A stretch of 9,645 nt of DNA, from positions 1-9,645 of the forward strand of contig JAOUDE010000082.1 of the NCBI GenBank assembly GCA_029859455.1, in the 5' to 3' direction. Below the pieces are notes generated by a model that saw only the letters and a list, made by a program, of their open reading frames with translations, was not told the origin of the DNA and ran no database searches. A program made the position numbers and the translations under genes. Below, one piece after another: positions 1 to 6,878 of the stretch. This DNA comes from Ignavibacteria bacterium. GTDB lineage: Bacteria; Bacteroidota; Ignavibacteria; UBA10030; UBA6906. Position 1 is the first letter of the stretch. Each line of letters begins with the position of its first letter.

Positions 1-1
1 G

Positions 2-679
2 CTCGTCATGCTCAGAACGGACCATGTTCTGCTTGTGGGAAACGGTGCGCTCCGGTTTGCACGTGCGCACGGTTTTCGTGAAGAGGATCTGCTGACGGAT
101 GCTTCGCGGGAAGAATGGCTCCGCTGGAAGGAGAATCTGTCACCCCGGGACGACCGGCTTCCCCCCCATACAAGGGATGACAGGGATATCGGCGGCCGAC
201 TTGATGTCCCGGAACGGGATACCGGTACGATTCACTGCAGCGCCCTTGATATGAACGGAGATCTCTCCTGCTCGACCACCACGAGCGGCCTTGCATACAA
301 GATTCCCGGAAGGGTGGGCGACTCTCCGATCATTGGAGCGGGCCTGTATGTCGATAACGAAGTGGGATCCGCAGGATCGACAGGCCGGGGGGAAGCCAAC
401 CTGTCCAACTGCAGTTCGTTTATGGTTGTTGAATTCATGCGGCAGGGAAAGTCTCCCGAAGAAGCCTGTCTCGAAGTCTGCAAGCGGATCGTCTCGCATA
501 CCAGAATGGAGCGCCTGAAGGACGAAGAGGGCCGGCCGAATTTTGATGTGAAATTCTATGCGATCAACAAGAGGGGGGAGTTCGGAAGCGCCTCCATCAT
601 GAGTGGTGCGACAATGGCTGTGTTTGACAATTCAGGCCCACGGCTGGTTGAGTCTGCCTATCTGTACAAGAGGGGCTGA
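2..679 (+). CDS. Glycosylasparaginase / isoaspartyl peptidase (Ntn-hydrolase family T2), 5' partial
   Basis: This is the C-terminal part of an asparaginase-2 family N-terminal-nucleophile hydrolase. The family cleaves N4-(GlcNAc)-asparagine or isoaspartyl dipeptides after autoprocessing into alpha and beta chains. The frame is open to the window edge (codons Leu-Val precede the ATG at 8), and VMLRTDHVLLVGNGALRFA matches the interior of the alpha chain in family members, so ATG 8 is not the true start. Counting from that Met, the processing site and nucleophile is Thr72 in ERDTGTIHC. Substrate-binding motifs follow: GRVGDSPIIGAGLYVDNE (about 101-118) and GSAGSTGRGE (about 120-129). The beta chain ends with the usual FYAINKRGEFGSAS segment. 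There is no sign of frameshift. The family is secure; choosing between glycosylasparaginase and isoaspartyl peptidase is not possible from sequence alone, and a signal peptide, if any, would lie outside the window. Confidence 0.9.
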   Translation, partial: LVMLRTDHVLLVGNGALRFARAHGFREEDLLTDASREEWLRWKENLSPRDDRLPPHTRDDRDIGGRLDVPERDTGTIHCSALDMNGDLSCSTTTSGLAYKIPGRVGDSPIIGAGLYVDNEVGSAGSTGRGEANLSNCSSFMVVEFMRQGKSPEEACLEVCKRIVSHTRMERLKDEEGRPNFDVKFYAINKRGEFGSASIMSGATMAVFDNSGPRLVESAYLYKRG

Positions 680-686
680 TCGCCGT

Positions 687-715
687 TTGACTTTCCCCTC
701 GCTCATTTGTACCAT
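687..715 (+). promoter_or_regulatory. Possible sigma-70-like promoter for the sugar dehydrogenase gene
   Basis: TTGACT (687-692) and TACCAT (710-715) are separated by 17 bp, in the 82-bp gap between the glycosylasparaginase stop and the dehydrogenase ATG at 762. This would give a leader of about 40 nt. The -10 box matches the consensus at only 4 of 6 positions, and FCB bacteria often use a different promoter consensus (TTTG and TAnnTTTG), so this is a suggestion only. No good Shine-Dalgarno precedes ATG 762: the nearest GGAG, at 741-744, is 17 nt away. Confidence 0.3.
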
Positions 716-761
716 ATAGGGAACGATTTACCTGATCCCTGGAGCTTTTGCCTATCGGCCA

Positions 762-2516
762 ATGATACAGACTCTCTTTTCAAGTTTCATCATTCTCGCC
801 TTCCTGGTGACAGGGACCGGCCATGCCCAGGTGCAACTGACCAATGCATTCCCGATGCTCTCTTTTACCCGGCCAATCTTCGTCACACATGCGGGGGACG
901 GGACCGACCGCGTATTTGTTGTACAGCAGGACGGTCTCATCAAAGTCTTCCCGAACGATGAGGGAGTCTCCGGCGCGCAGACATTCCTTAACATCACGAA
1001 CAAACTAAGTTCCACTGTATCGGAACAGGGTCTCCTGGGTCTTGCGTTCCCGCCGAATTACGCGGACAGCGGATATTTCTATGTCAATTACACCGCACCG
1101 AGTCCTCTCAGAACAGTCATCGCCCGTTATTCCGTTACCTCTGATCCGGATAAAGCAGACTCTCTCAGCGAGCAGGTGATTTTGACGGTGAACCAACCGT
1201 ACACCAATCACAACGGCGGCATGTTGATGTTCGGGACCGATGGCTACCTCTACATCGGGTTGGGCGATGGAGGAAGCGGAGGCGATCCATTGGGGCACGG
1301 CCAGAACACACAGACTCTCCTTGGCACGATCCTCAGAATCGATGTCGATACAACTTCAGGATACAGGATCCCCCCGACGAATCCGTTCTACGGAAGTCCT
1401 GGCCTGGGGCGCGAAGAAATCTTTGCATGGGGAATCCGGAATCCATGGCGTTTCAGCCAGGATGCCGCCACAGGATTGATCTATCTGGGAGATGTCGGCC
1501 AGAACGCATGGGAGGAAATCGATGTCGTCGAGAATGGTTTGAACTATGGCTGGCGGTGCTACGAAGGGAATGCGGTGTACAATGGCGCCGGATGCGGACC
1601 GATAACAGAGTATGCCTTTCCTATCAAGGTTTATCCGCATTCGGGCGGTGACTGTTCTGTCACAGGGGGATATGTCTACACGGGATATCGCCGGCCTGAA
1701 CTCGCGGGGGCGTATATCTATGCTGACTATTGTACGGGACGTACCTGGCTGCTCCGTTATGAAGGAGGTGTCGTCACACAGGATTCGCTCCTTATCGATG
1801 CGCCGTTTGCCGTTTCTTCATTCGGAACAGACCGTGATGGTGAATTGTATTTTTGCAATTACAATGGAAGCATCCATCGCTTCGTCGGATCGCCGCTGAA
1901 CAGTCCTCCGTCCGCCTTCGACCTTCTGGAGCCGGCAGATGACTCGACGTTCGCACAGTCGGGTGGAGAAGAACCCGAAATCGGCTTCTCCTGGGAGGTC
2001 TCGGATGATCCCGATCAGGATACGGTCTCCTATCTGCTTCAGATTGACACGGTGGCGACATTTGACAGCCCGGGGCGGGCCGATTCCGCCACCGGTACCG
2101 CGACAAGTCTGAATGTGGTGCTCCCTGCAGAAACGCGGTCATACTACTGGAGGGTATTGGCGACGGACGGACAGGATACTGTCGCAAGCAATGAATCCAG
2201 GAGCCTGAACATTGAAATTGTTCTGAGCGCTGATCCCGGCCCGGGTCTTCCGCTGGAATCCAGGCTGGATCAGAATTTCCCGAATCCGTTCAATCCCGGT
2301 ACGACGATCAAATATACGATCCAGAAACCCGGTTACACGAAGCTGAGTGTGTTCAATCTGCTCGGCCAGCAGCTGGCGGTTCTGCGTGAAGGGATTCAGC
2401 CGGCAGGGACGTATGAAGTGGAGTTTCTGAGCGGAGATATTCCAAGCGGGATTTACTTCTACCGGCTCGAAGCGCCGGGGATCGTTGAAACACGGAAGAT
2501 GGTTATAGCAAAATAG
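762..2516 (+). CDS. Secreted PQQ-dependent sugar dehydrogenase (glucose/sorbosone dehydrogenase family) with T9SS sorting domain
   Basis: Predicted six-bladed beta-propeller quinoprotein that oxidises aldose sugars with PQQ outside the inner membrane. Residues 1-22 are a signal peptide (hydrophobic FIILAFLV, likely cleavage after GHA). The propeller spans about 28-375 and carries family motifs: TNHNGGML with the presumed catalytic base His150, GDGGSGGDP (168-176), WGIRNPWRF with Arg226, GDVGQNAWEEID (243-254), NYGWRCYEG and GGYVYTGYRRPELAGAYIYADYC. Residues about 383-487 look like an Ig/FN3 domain (FSWEVSDDPD, YYWRVLATDG). The last 80 or so residues (about 503-584) form a type A T9SS sorting domain: LDQNFPNPFNPGTTIKYTI, VFNLLGQ, SGIYFYRLE, KMVIAK. 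It should therefore be exported by Sec and then passed by T9SS to the cell surface or medium. Sugar specificity and a true PQQ requirement are inferred from the family. The start is supported by the signal peptide directly after it. Confidence 0.93.
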   Translation: MIQTLFSSFIILAFLVTGTGHAQVQLTNAFPMLSFTRPIFVTHAGDGTDRVFVVQQDGLIKVFPNDEGVSGAQTFLNITNKLSSTVSEQGLLGLAFPPNYADSGYFYVNYTAPSPLRTVIARYSVTSDPDKADSLSEQVILTVNQPYTNHNGGMLMFGTDGYLYIGLGDGGSGGDPLGHGQNTQTLLGTILRIDVDTTSGYRIPPTNPFYGSPGLGREEIFAWGIRNPWRFSQDAATGLIYLGDVGQNAWEEIDVVENGLNYGWRCYEGNAVYNGAGCGPITEYAFPIKVYPHSGGDCSVTGGYVYTGYRRPELAGAYIYADYCTGRTWLLRYEGGVVTQDSLLIDAPFAVSSFGTDRDGELYFCNYNGSIHRFVGSPLNSPPSAFDLLEPADDSTFAQSGGEEPEIGFSWEVSDDPDQDTVSYLLQIDTVATFDSPGRADSATGTATSLNVVLPAETRSYYWRVLATDGQDTVASNESRSLNIEIVLSADPGPGLPLESRLDQNFPNPFNPGTTIKYTIQKPGYTKLSVFNLLGQQLAVLREGIQPAGTYEVEFLSGDIPSGIYFYRLEAPGIVETRKMVIAK

Positions 2517-2535
2517 TCTTCGGTTGACAGTTCAT

Positions 2536-2582
2536 TCAGTTGTCAGATCGATAGACAGCGCATTGAACAGACTGACAACTGA
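2536..2582. terminator. Candidate bidirectional terminator between convergent genes
   Basis: TCAGTTGTCAG (2536-2546) and CTGACAACTGA (2572-2582) are a perfect 11-bp inverted repeat around a 25-nt loop. It lies in the 77-bp gap between the stop of the sugar dehydrogenase (plus) and the stop of the PP2C phosphatase (minus). On the plus strand the stem is followed by TTCTTCTT, a pyrimidine-rich tract but not a clean U-run. The position between converging gene ends supports a shared terminator. The stem is AT-containing with a long loop, so efficiency is uncertain. An interspersed repeat is an alternative. Confidence 0.5.
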
Positions 2583-2593
2583 TTCTTCTTCAC

Positions 2594-3826
2594 TCACCTC
2601 GCCTTCTTAATCACCACCAGCGTTTTATCGTCCGAGTACTCCACCAGCCGGTTGTGCAGCTGCACTTCTTCGAGGATAAGCTGACTGATCTCCTTCGGTG
2701 ACCGGTCCTTCAACGATCTCAGCTTTCGTTCGAGCCGCTCGTCTCCGTACATCTCCTTGTTGTCATCAAACGCCTCCGTGATTCCGTCTGTGAAAAGCAG
2801 AAGGATATCCCCTCGGTCCATCGTGGTGAACTCGATCCTGTATTTCTCTCCGGGGAACGGCCCGATGATCTGTCCCGTTGCCTTCAACCGCTCGACCTCA
2901 TCATCTTTCCGGCGCAGGAGCATCGGGTGGCTGTGGCCGGCGTTCACGTAGAAGACCAGTCCTTTCTCGGACGTGGTCAGCTCGAGGTAGAAGAGGGAAA
3001 TGAATTGTTCGGGAGAAAAGGTCTTGTTGACCAGCCGGTTGATCTTGCCGATGTAGGAGTTCATCTTCGTCTGATACTCGATCCCCATGCGGAGTGCGCC
3101 GGATACATACAACGCCTGAGCAGCGGCGGAGAGACCTTTGCTGGCGGCATCACCGATAACGACACCGAGCCGGTCGGAATCCTCCGCCGTGTCGAGATAG
3201 TCAAAAAAATCCCCTCCGACCACCCGATCCGGAATGGAGATGCCATAGATATCATAGGCGTGGAAGCTCAGCTCATGCTCCGGGAGGATGCTCTTCTGGA
3301 TCTCCCGGGCCTTATCCAGGTCGGCCTCCAGAAGTTTTGCTTTGCTCTCAATCCTCCTGCTCTGAAGGGCTGAGGTGAGGACGCTTCCGATGATATTCAG
3401 CGCATAAGTCATGTCCTCCGGAAGGTAGTCGCCGTTGATCGCGATGACATACGGGAAGACCACATGTCCGCCGAGGTGTACCTTCTCTCCGACTCCGGTC
3501 GCGGAATATACTGTGATTCCGTGTTCACGGAGATACTGGTTGGTCTCGTCCTGTACGATCGTTCCCTTTTGCGGAAGCTGGAGGAACAGAGGATAATCCT
3601 CAATCTTCAGCCGGAAATCCCTGCCGATCTGCTCAACATCGCCCATCTGCAGCGCGAGCCGGTATGACATCGACGGCGGGTCGAGCTTCCAGATCCTGCC
3701 TCCTTTGACGGGGATCGCTTCGTGCCTGATGATGTTCTCCAGGACATGACAGATCAGCTCTTCTTCGGTGCCGAGATTTTGCTCCGTCATCAGTCTGATC
3801 GTATTATAGAGCTTATGCTGGTCCAT
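2594..3826 (-). CDS. GAF-domain SpoIIE/PP2C-type serine phosphatase (RsbU-like)
   Basis: Cytoplasmic regulatory phosphatase of the PPM family, the type that dephosphorylates anti-sigma-factor antagonists in partner-switching pathways. Residues about 5-155 resemble a GAF sensor domain, residues about 157-180 form a charged helical linker ending in AREIQKSILPE (typical of RsbU-type proteins), and about 190-408 is the SpoIIE catalytic domain. Metal-binding motifs are intact: VVGGDFFDY (202-210, Asp206), IGDAASKG (224-231, Asp226), VNAGHSHPML, LLFTDGITEA (343-352, Asp347) and the terminal DDKTLVVIKK (Asp399/400). It is soluble, with no signal peptide or membrane segment. The ATG has no Shine-Dalgarno. 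It lies 95 bp downstream of the DUF1684 gene on the same strand, so co-transcription is possible. No STAS antagonist, anti-sigma kinase or sigma factor is encoded in the window, so the target is unknown. Confidence 0.92.
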   Translation of the reverse strand: MDQHKLYNTIRLMTEQNLGTEEELICHVLENIIRHEAIPVKGGRIWKLDPPSMSYRLALQMGDVEQIGRDFRLKIEDYPLFLQLPQKGTIVQDETNQYLREHGITVYSATGVGEKVHLGGHVVFPYVIAINGDYLPEDMTYALNIIGSVLTSALQSRRIESKAKLLEADLDKAREIQKSILPEHELSFHAYDIYGISIPDRVVGGDFFDYLDTAEDSDRLGVVIGDAASKGLSAAAQALYVSGALRMGIEYQTKMNSYIGKINRLVNKTFSPEQFISLFYLELTTSEKGLVFYVNAGHSHPMLLRRKDDEVERLKATGQIIGPFPGEKYRIEFTTMDRGDILLLFTDGITEAFDDNKEMYGDERLERKLRSLKDRSPKEISQLILEEVQLHNRLVEYSDDKTLVVIKKAR

Positions 3827-3921
3827 TCTGTTCAGTCAGTCGTCATCGTTTCATGAATGTACGGAGGTAAGGAGACGTTTCAAAGCCGGAGTTTCCTTGC
3901 CCCGACCGGGCTTGCGAAGTG

Positions 3922-4590
3922 TCAGTGCGCGTAGTTTCTCTCGCCGACCGGTATCGGATGAGGAATATGGTCCGCCTCTGAAGGGATGGCGCAGGAGTAG
4001 AGGGTGCTGTAGGCGCAGAACGGATTGTACGACTGATTGAGGTCGATCGTATAAAGATGGCCGGGGTCCGGGTGCTCGTCACCCGCATCGACGTACCGGC
4101 CCACTCCGTATGTCTCCAGCCCTGTCGTTTCATCGGTGAACCAGATGCTGAGCGTATTTCTGAACGGGTGGTAGTATTGAGAGCCGGGAGGATACTTGTA
4201 CACATTCAGCCGTATGATCACCGCGTTGCCTGCAGTATCAGGGATGGGGAAGGCGAAATACCCGTAGCGGATCTGTTCGCGTATCTCGCCGCCTGTAGCG
4301 CAGATTTCGACCACCTCCGGGTCTGGATAGCGGTGCAACGGCGAAACGCCCCGGAAGGCCGGATCAACGTCGAACCAGCTCAACTCATGGAACGTGACCG
4401 ATGTATCGATCTGAAACGGGGAGGAAGCCGCATCCCGGAAGAACTCCATCCTTTCGATCCGGTACCGTTGGTTCTCGAGGACGATCGCCTGTCGTTCCTG
4501 CTGAGAGAGTTCCGGGATCGATTCCCGCCCGCCACAGGATACGAGGAGAACGACCGCGAGAAGGATCGGATATACTCCGGCTGTCTTCAC
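3922..4590 (-). CDS. DUF1684 lipoprotein
   Basis: Probable periplasm-facing or surface lipoprotein of the DUF1684 family, whose function is not established. The N-terminus is a lipoprotein signal: MKTAG, a hydrophobic stretch PILLAVVLLVS and Cys19 in LVSCGG. DUF1684 hallmarks follow: FHELSWFDVDPAFRG (67-81), LSIWFTDETTGLETYGVGRYVDA (about 147-169, in two blocks) and the C-terminal YTIDLNQSYNPFCAYS (180-195), then SCAIPSEADHIPHPIPVGE. The start is GTG (4590-4588), and the four bases GTGA are shared with the stop of the upstream C39-like gene, so the two are probably translationally coupled. A GGAG lies 9 nt upstream. At 222 residues it is near the length I would expect for a single-domain member. 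The family call rests on the C-terminal motif and is fairly secure; the biochemical role is unknown. Confidence 0.85.
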   Translation of the reverse strand: MKTAGVYPILLAVVLLVSCGGRESIPELSQQERQAIVLENQRYRIERMEFFRDAASSPFQIDTSVTFHELSWFDVDPAFRGVSPLHRYPDPEVVEICATGGEIREQIRYGYFAFPIPDTAGNAVIIRLNVYKYPPGSQYYHPFRNTLSIWFTDETTGLETYGVGRYVDAGDEHPDPGHLYTIDLNQSYNPFCAYSTLYSCAIPSEADHIPHPIPVGERNYAH

Positions 4591-5444
4591 TTCGATGTTC
4601 TCCGGGCGATTCCTGAAGCACCTGCGGCCCAGAGGGTCAGACTTGCCGTCAAACCGGCGATCGCCCTTTTTTCCTGGTCCATGGGAACAACAAAATCATA
4701 CGTCTCGGCCACGATCCGGAGGTTCTTCATAACTTTTTCGATTTTCTTCTTGTCAATATTCCCGTGCCAGTAATCGATCTCAGAACGGATCATGGTCCCG
4801 TGTCGGCGGAGGAGTTCGCCGACCGGGATCACCTTTCTGCTTTGCGGTGTTCTCGGTTTGCAGATCGCGGAGAGGTCATCGAAATACTCGTTCCACTGCG
4901 ATGCGAACTGACGGTTCTCCGGTCTCCGAAGGTAGCGTGCCCGGTTCAGCGAGAAACGGGCTTTCGTTTTTACGCGGAAGCTGGGAATCACAGGATGCAG
5001 GTCAAACAGCGTATCCCGCTGACGCCGTGAGCGCCCGTTCCGCTCGAGGTACTGCCATTTCCTCCGCAGTTGTGGCCAGGTCGCAACGCGGACAACCGGA
5101 TGCTTGCGGCTGTCGACATAGATCAGCTTCCCTTTCTCCGCACCGACGACGGTCACCCAGTGGTTCCAGTTCTCAACGCAAAGGAGACAGGGGTGCCCGC
5201 GCCGGAGGGCCAGAAGGAGCTCCCTCCGTGCCCGCAGAGAGTTTTTCCGCCTGACCATCTTCAGTTCGCAGTCATACGCCTTCGCCGCGCGGCCGAGCTT
5301 GATCTCGTCCGCACCCGCCCACCAGCTGGCGCCGGCGAGACGTGAGACGCGGTTTTCGTCGGCGACTATCCCCAGCATGATCAATGCGTGCTTGAGGGCG
5401 AACGGGCCGCATTGCCAGTTATTCGGTTGAGGATAAAGGCCCAT
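4587..5444 (-). CDS. C39-like cysteine peptidase domain protein
   Basis: The first 130 or so residues look like a papain-fold C39/C39-like peptidase. The motif QPNNWQCGPFALKHAL carries the oxyanion Gln6 and nucleophile Cys12, NHWVTVVG the catalytic His95, and KLIYVDS the Asp111. Spacing matches bacteriocin-processing C39 peptidases (Gln at -6 from Cys, HWVVV-type strand, then Asp). Unlike those, no ABC-transporter domain follows and no signal peptide precedes. Instead there is a basic region of about 150 residues (144-285) that I do not recognise; residues about 260-280 (AIAGLTASLTLWAAGASGIA) are mildly hydrophobic. ATG 5444 is the first possible start: the frame upstream is open to about 5571 but holds no ATG, GTG or TTG. 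The downstream DUF1684 gene overlaps the stop by 4 bp. Substrate is unknown; a transglutaminase-like or inactive role cannot be excluded. Confidence 0.75.
   Translation of the reverse strand: MGLYPQPNNWQCGPFALKHALIMLGIVADENRVSRLAGASWWAGADEIKLGRAAKAYDCELKMVRRKNSLRARRELLLALRRGHPCLLCVENWNHWVTVVGAEKGKLIYVDSRKHPVVRVATWPQLRRKWQYLERNGRSRRQRDTLFDLHPVIPSFRVKTKARFSLNRARYLRRPENRQFASQWNEYFDDLSAICKPRTPQSRKVIPVGELLRRHGTMIRSEIDYWHGNIDKKKIEKVMKNLRIVAETYDFVVPMDQEKRAIAGLTASLTLWAAGASGIARRTSK
4600..4603 (-). promoter_or_regulatory. Ribosome binding site of the DUF1684 lipoprotein gene
   Basis: GGAG on the minus strand lies inside the end of the upstream C39-like gene, 9 nt before the GTG at 4590. It supports that non-ATG start, which is also the only one placing a lipoprotein signal at the N-terminus. 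Confidence 0.6.
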
Positions 5445-5473
5445 GGTACGGAACGAAATGGATGAAAAGAAGG

Positions 5474-5497
5474 AAGCGGCCCCGGTTGGAGCCGCTT
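5474..5497 (-). terminator. GC-rich hairpin upstream of the C39-like gene (terminator or attenuator candidate)
   Basis: On the minus strand AAGCGGCTCC-AACC-GGGGCCGCTT folds into a 10-bp stem (one T:G wobble) with a 4-nt loop. It is followed by CCTTCTTTTC, a moderate U-rich tract, and then by the ATG at 5444, 29 nt after the stem. Read on the plus strand there is no U-tract. The shape is that of an intrinsic terminator, but it sits in front of a gene rather than behind one. It could act as an attenuator or leader structure for the peptidase/lipoprotein transcript, or stop antisense transcription coming from the FkbM side. Confidence 0.5.
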
Positions 5498-5577
5498 GAG
5501 TGAGTGGAAGATAGCGAAAGTGGGGAGGAGATTCAAGGCTTGGTTGGTTCGATGGGAATTGAAGATTTTTTCATTTC

Positions 5578-5593
5578 ATCATTGAATCATTGA
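5578..5593. repeat. 8-bp tandem doublet in the divergent gap
   Basis: ATCATTGA is present twice head to tail (5578-5585 and 5586-5593). It lies in the 247-bp gap between the divergent C39-like and FkbM genes, and its period matches the doublets at 7558-7602. The rest of this gap (5498-5691) must hold promoters for both divergent genes, but I could not pick convincing boxes, and I see no tRNA or small gene there. Confidence 0.4.
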
Positions 5594-5691
5594 GGGTTGC
5601 GCAATCCTTACGCGATAGTGCTGTGTGAATCAACCGGTAAGGCGGGAAATGATCAAATGGTGAAATTGCTGTTTTATCACTATGTTCATGA

Positions 5692-6630
5692 ATGAATCCT
5701 CGCCCTCCATTGATAGTAGCCGAAATCGGCGCCGGTGGCGGACCCTCGCAACGGTGGGCGTCTGTCTGTCCCGACTATCATGCTATCCTTGTCGATCCGG
5801 ATCCGCGGGCGGGTGGCCTCGAAAGCGGACCCAACAGGACCATCATCCGTTCTCTTCTTCTGGACCGTTCCGGTGAGGCCGATTTCCACTTGTATCGGGC
5901 GCAACCTCTCTCGTCGGTCTATCCTCCGAACACGACACTGCTTGAGTCGCTTCTCAGGCCTGAGCAGGTGGACGCATTCCGGATCCAGGAAACGCGGGTT
6001 CTCCCCTGTGATACACTCGATCATCAGTTGACGGAAAGTGGGATTGGTGACGCGGATATGCTGAAGATCGATGTCGAAGGTGCCGAGCTGAAGGTACTCC
6101 TCGGTGCATCCTCGGTAGTGAGGTCTGCTGTCGGCGTCGAGATCGAGTTTGCGTTCCTTCCGGTGAGAGAAGGACAGCCGCGATTCGGAGCGATCGATGA
6201 GCTTCTGACATCAGCGGGCTACGAACTGTTCGACATCGAAAAATCGTATTTCCTGCGGAAGGGAACCGGGGAGTACGGGAGGATCAAGGGTCAGGCGATT
6301 TTCGGTATCGGACTCTACTTTGTTCCGCCGGAGCGATTGGTACAGCGCAAAGCTATTTCACCAGAGAAACTTCTTGCCGCCTGCTACGCCTACATGGCCT
6401 ACGGCTATTATGATATTGCAGAAACCCTCCTCCGTCTGATGCACGATGAGGGCCTCAGGCTTGAAGAGGAAGTGTGGATCCGATCTGCTCTCCGGCAGCG
6501 GCAACGAGGTTTTTACATTCCCCGCTTTACAGGGAGGGAGAAGCTGCACCGTATTCTCGCGCGGCTGACCCGGGCTCTCGGACCGGAGGGGAAGAACCTG
6601 GTGGATCCGGGTGTTGGGAACCGCTGGTAG
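5692..6630 (+). CDS. FkbM-family SAM-dependent methyltransferase
   Basis: Class I Rossmann methyltransferase of the FkbM type, a family that O-methylates sugars, polyketides and other small molecules. Motif I is IVAEIGAGGG (8-17), the acidic end of strand 2 is HAILVDPDP (30-38), and the family signature is DADMLKIDVEGAELKVLLGA (120-139), the best evidence for the assignment. A following VGVEIEF strand and YELFDIE (177-183) are also typical. The catalytic core ends near residue 212. The remaining 100 or so residues are helical and basic, with a TPR-like stretch (LLAACYAYMAYGYYDIAETL, about 227-246) not usual for minimal FkbM proteins. The chosen ATG puts motif I near the N-terminus and has no Shine-Dalgarno; an in-phase alternative was not needed. 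No glycosyltransferase or polysaccharide genes are adjacent, so the acceptor cannot be guessed. Confidence 0.88.
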   Translation: MNPRPPLIVAEIGAGGGPSQRWASVCPDYHAILVDPDPRAGGLESGPNRTIIRSLLLDRSGEADFHLYRAQPLSSVYPPNTTLLESLLRPEQVDAFRIQETRVLPCDTLDHQLTESGIGDADMLKIDVEGAELKVLLGASSVVRSAVGVEIEFAFLPVREGQPRFGAIDELLTSAGYELFDIEKSYFLRKGTGEYGRIKGQAIFGIGLYFVPPERLVQRKAISPEKLLAACYAYMAYGYYDIAETLLRLMHDEGLRLEEEVWIRSALRQRQRGFYIPRFTGREKLHRILARLTRALGPEGKNLVDPGVGNRW

Positions 6631-6649
6631 GTTCTATCCAAATCCGAAA

Positions 6650-6695
6650 TTCGAAAACCGGAGCACGAAACAAGTTCGAAATCGGAAGCACGAAG
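6650..6695. repeat. CGAA-word direct repeat, two 21-bp copies
   Basis: Copies at 6650-6670 and 6675-6695 agree at 17 of 21 positions. Both start TTCGAAA and end GCACGAA. A further partial unit CCGAAAT precedes them (6644-6650). They begin about 20 bp after the FkbM stop, in non-coding sequence. Confidence 0.6.
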
Positions 6696-6722
6696 CCCCT
6701 GCCCGGACGATACAAAGGCCCT

Positions 6723-6773
6723 GGCCGGTGCAGGTCGGAATGTCATTCCGACTAACAGGTCTGGTAACCGGCC
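6723..6773. repeat. Compound palindrome in the FkbM/metallopeptidase convergent gap
   Basis: The inner element is GTCGGAATG-T-CATTCCGAC (6734-6752), a perfect 9-bp inverted repeat with a one-base centre. The outer arms are GGCCGGT (6723-6729) and ACCGGCC (6767-6773), perfect over 7 bp, with spacers of 4 and 14 nt. It lies about 100 bp past the FkbM stop, so it could end that transcript, but no U-tract follows. A repeat element or protein-binding site is equally possible. Confidence 0.55.
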
Positions 6774-6820
6774 TGGATGTACATTTCTCCATGCGGTTTC
6801 AAGGACGGGATGTAAGAAAA

Positions 6821-6878
6821 CCGCGAAGACGGCAAGAAGAAAGGATTAGAATACCTCTTTGCGTCATGGCGTCTTGTC
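6821..6878. repeat. Imperfect AAGACG inverted repeat overlapping the end of the metallopeptidase-like gene
   Basis: The left arm CGCGAAGACGGCAAGAAG (from 6823) is roughly mirrored by the right arm, which on the minus strand reads GACAAGACGCC, TGACGCAAAGAGG (6878 down to 6854). The AAGACG core is present in both arms and the AAAG-rich ends can pair. The loop is about 10 nt (ATTAGAATAC). The right arm contains the TGA stop and the last four codons (Asp-Lys-Thr-Pro) of the minus-strand gene ending at 6864. Confidence 0.5.

Noticed and set aside
8..10. ATG at position 8 as the start of the glycosylasparaginase
   Set aside because: The frame is open upstream and the residues around it match the interior of the alpha chain, so the gene begins outside the window.
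2524..2552. TTGACA at 2524-2529 as a promoter -35 box
   Set aside because: The sequence 17 bp downstream (ATCGAT) is not a good -10 box and the site lies between two convergent gene ends with nothing to transcribe.
2927..3373. A 148-codon plus-strand frame within the PP2C gene region
   Set aside because: It is antisense to conserved SpoIIE phosphatase motifs and has no features of its own.
3898..3914. GCCC-CGACC-GGGC hairpin downstream of the DUF1684 gene as a terminator
   Set aside because: The stem is only 4 bp and no U-tract follows on the minus strand, so it is too weak to call.
4057..4773. A 238-codon open frame on the plus strand opposite the DUF1684 and C39-like genes
   Set aside because: Its product shows no recognisable domain, while the opposite strand encodes a lipoprotein signal, DUF1684 motifs and a C39 active site in two coupled genes. 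It is a GC-driven antisense frame.
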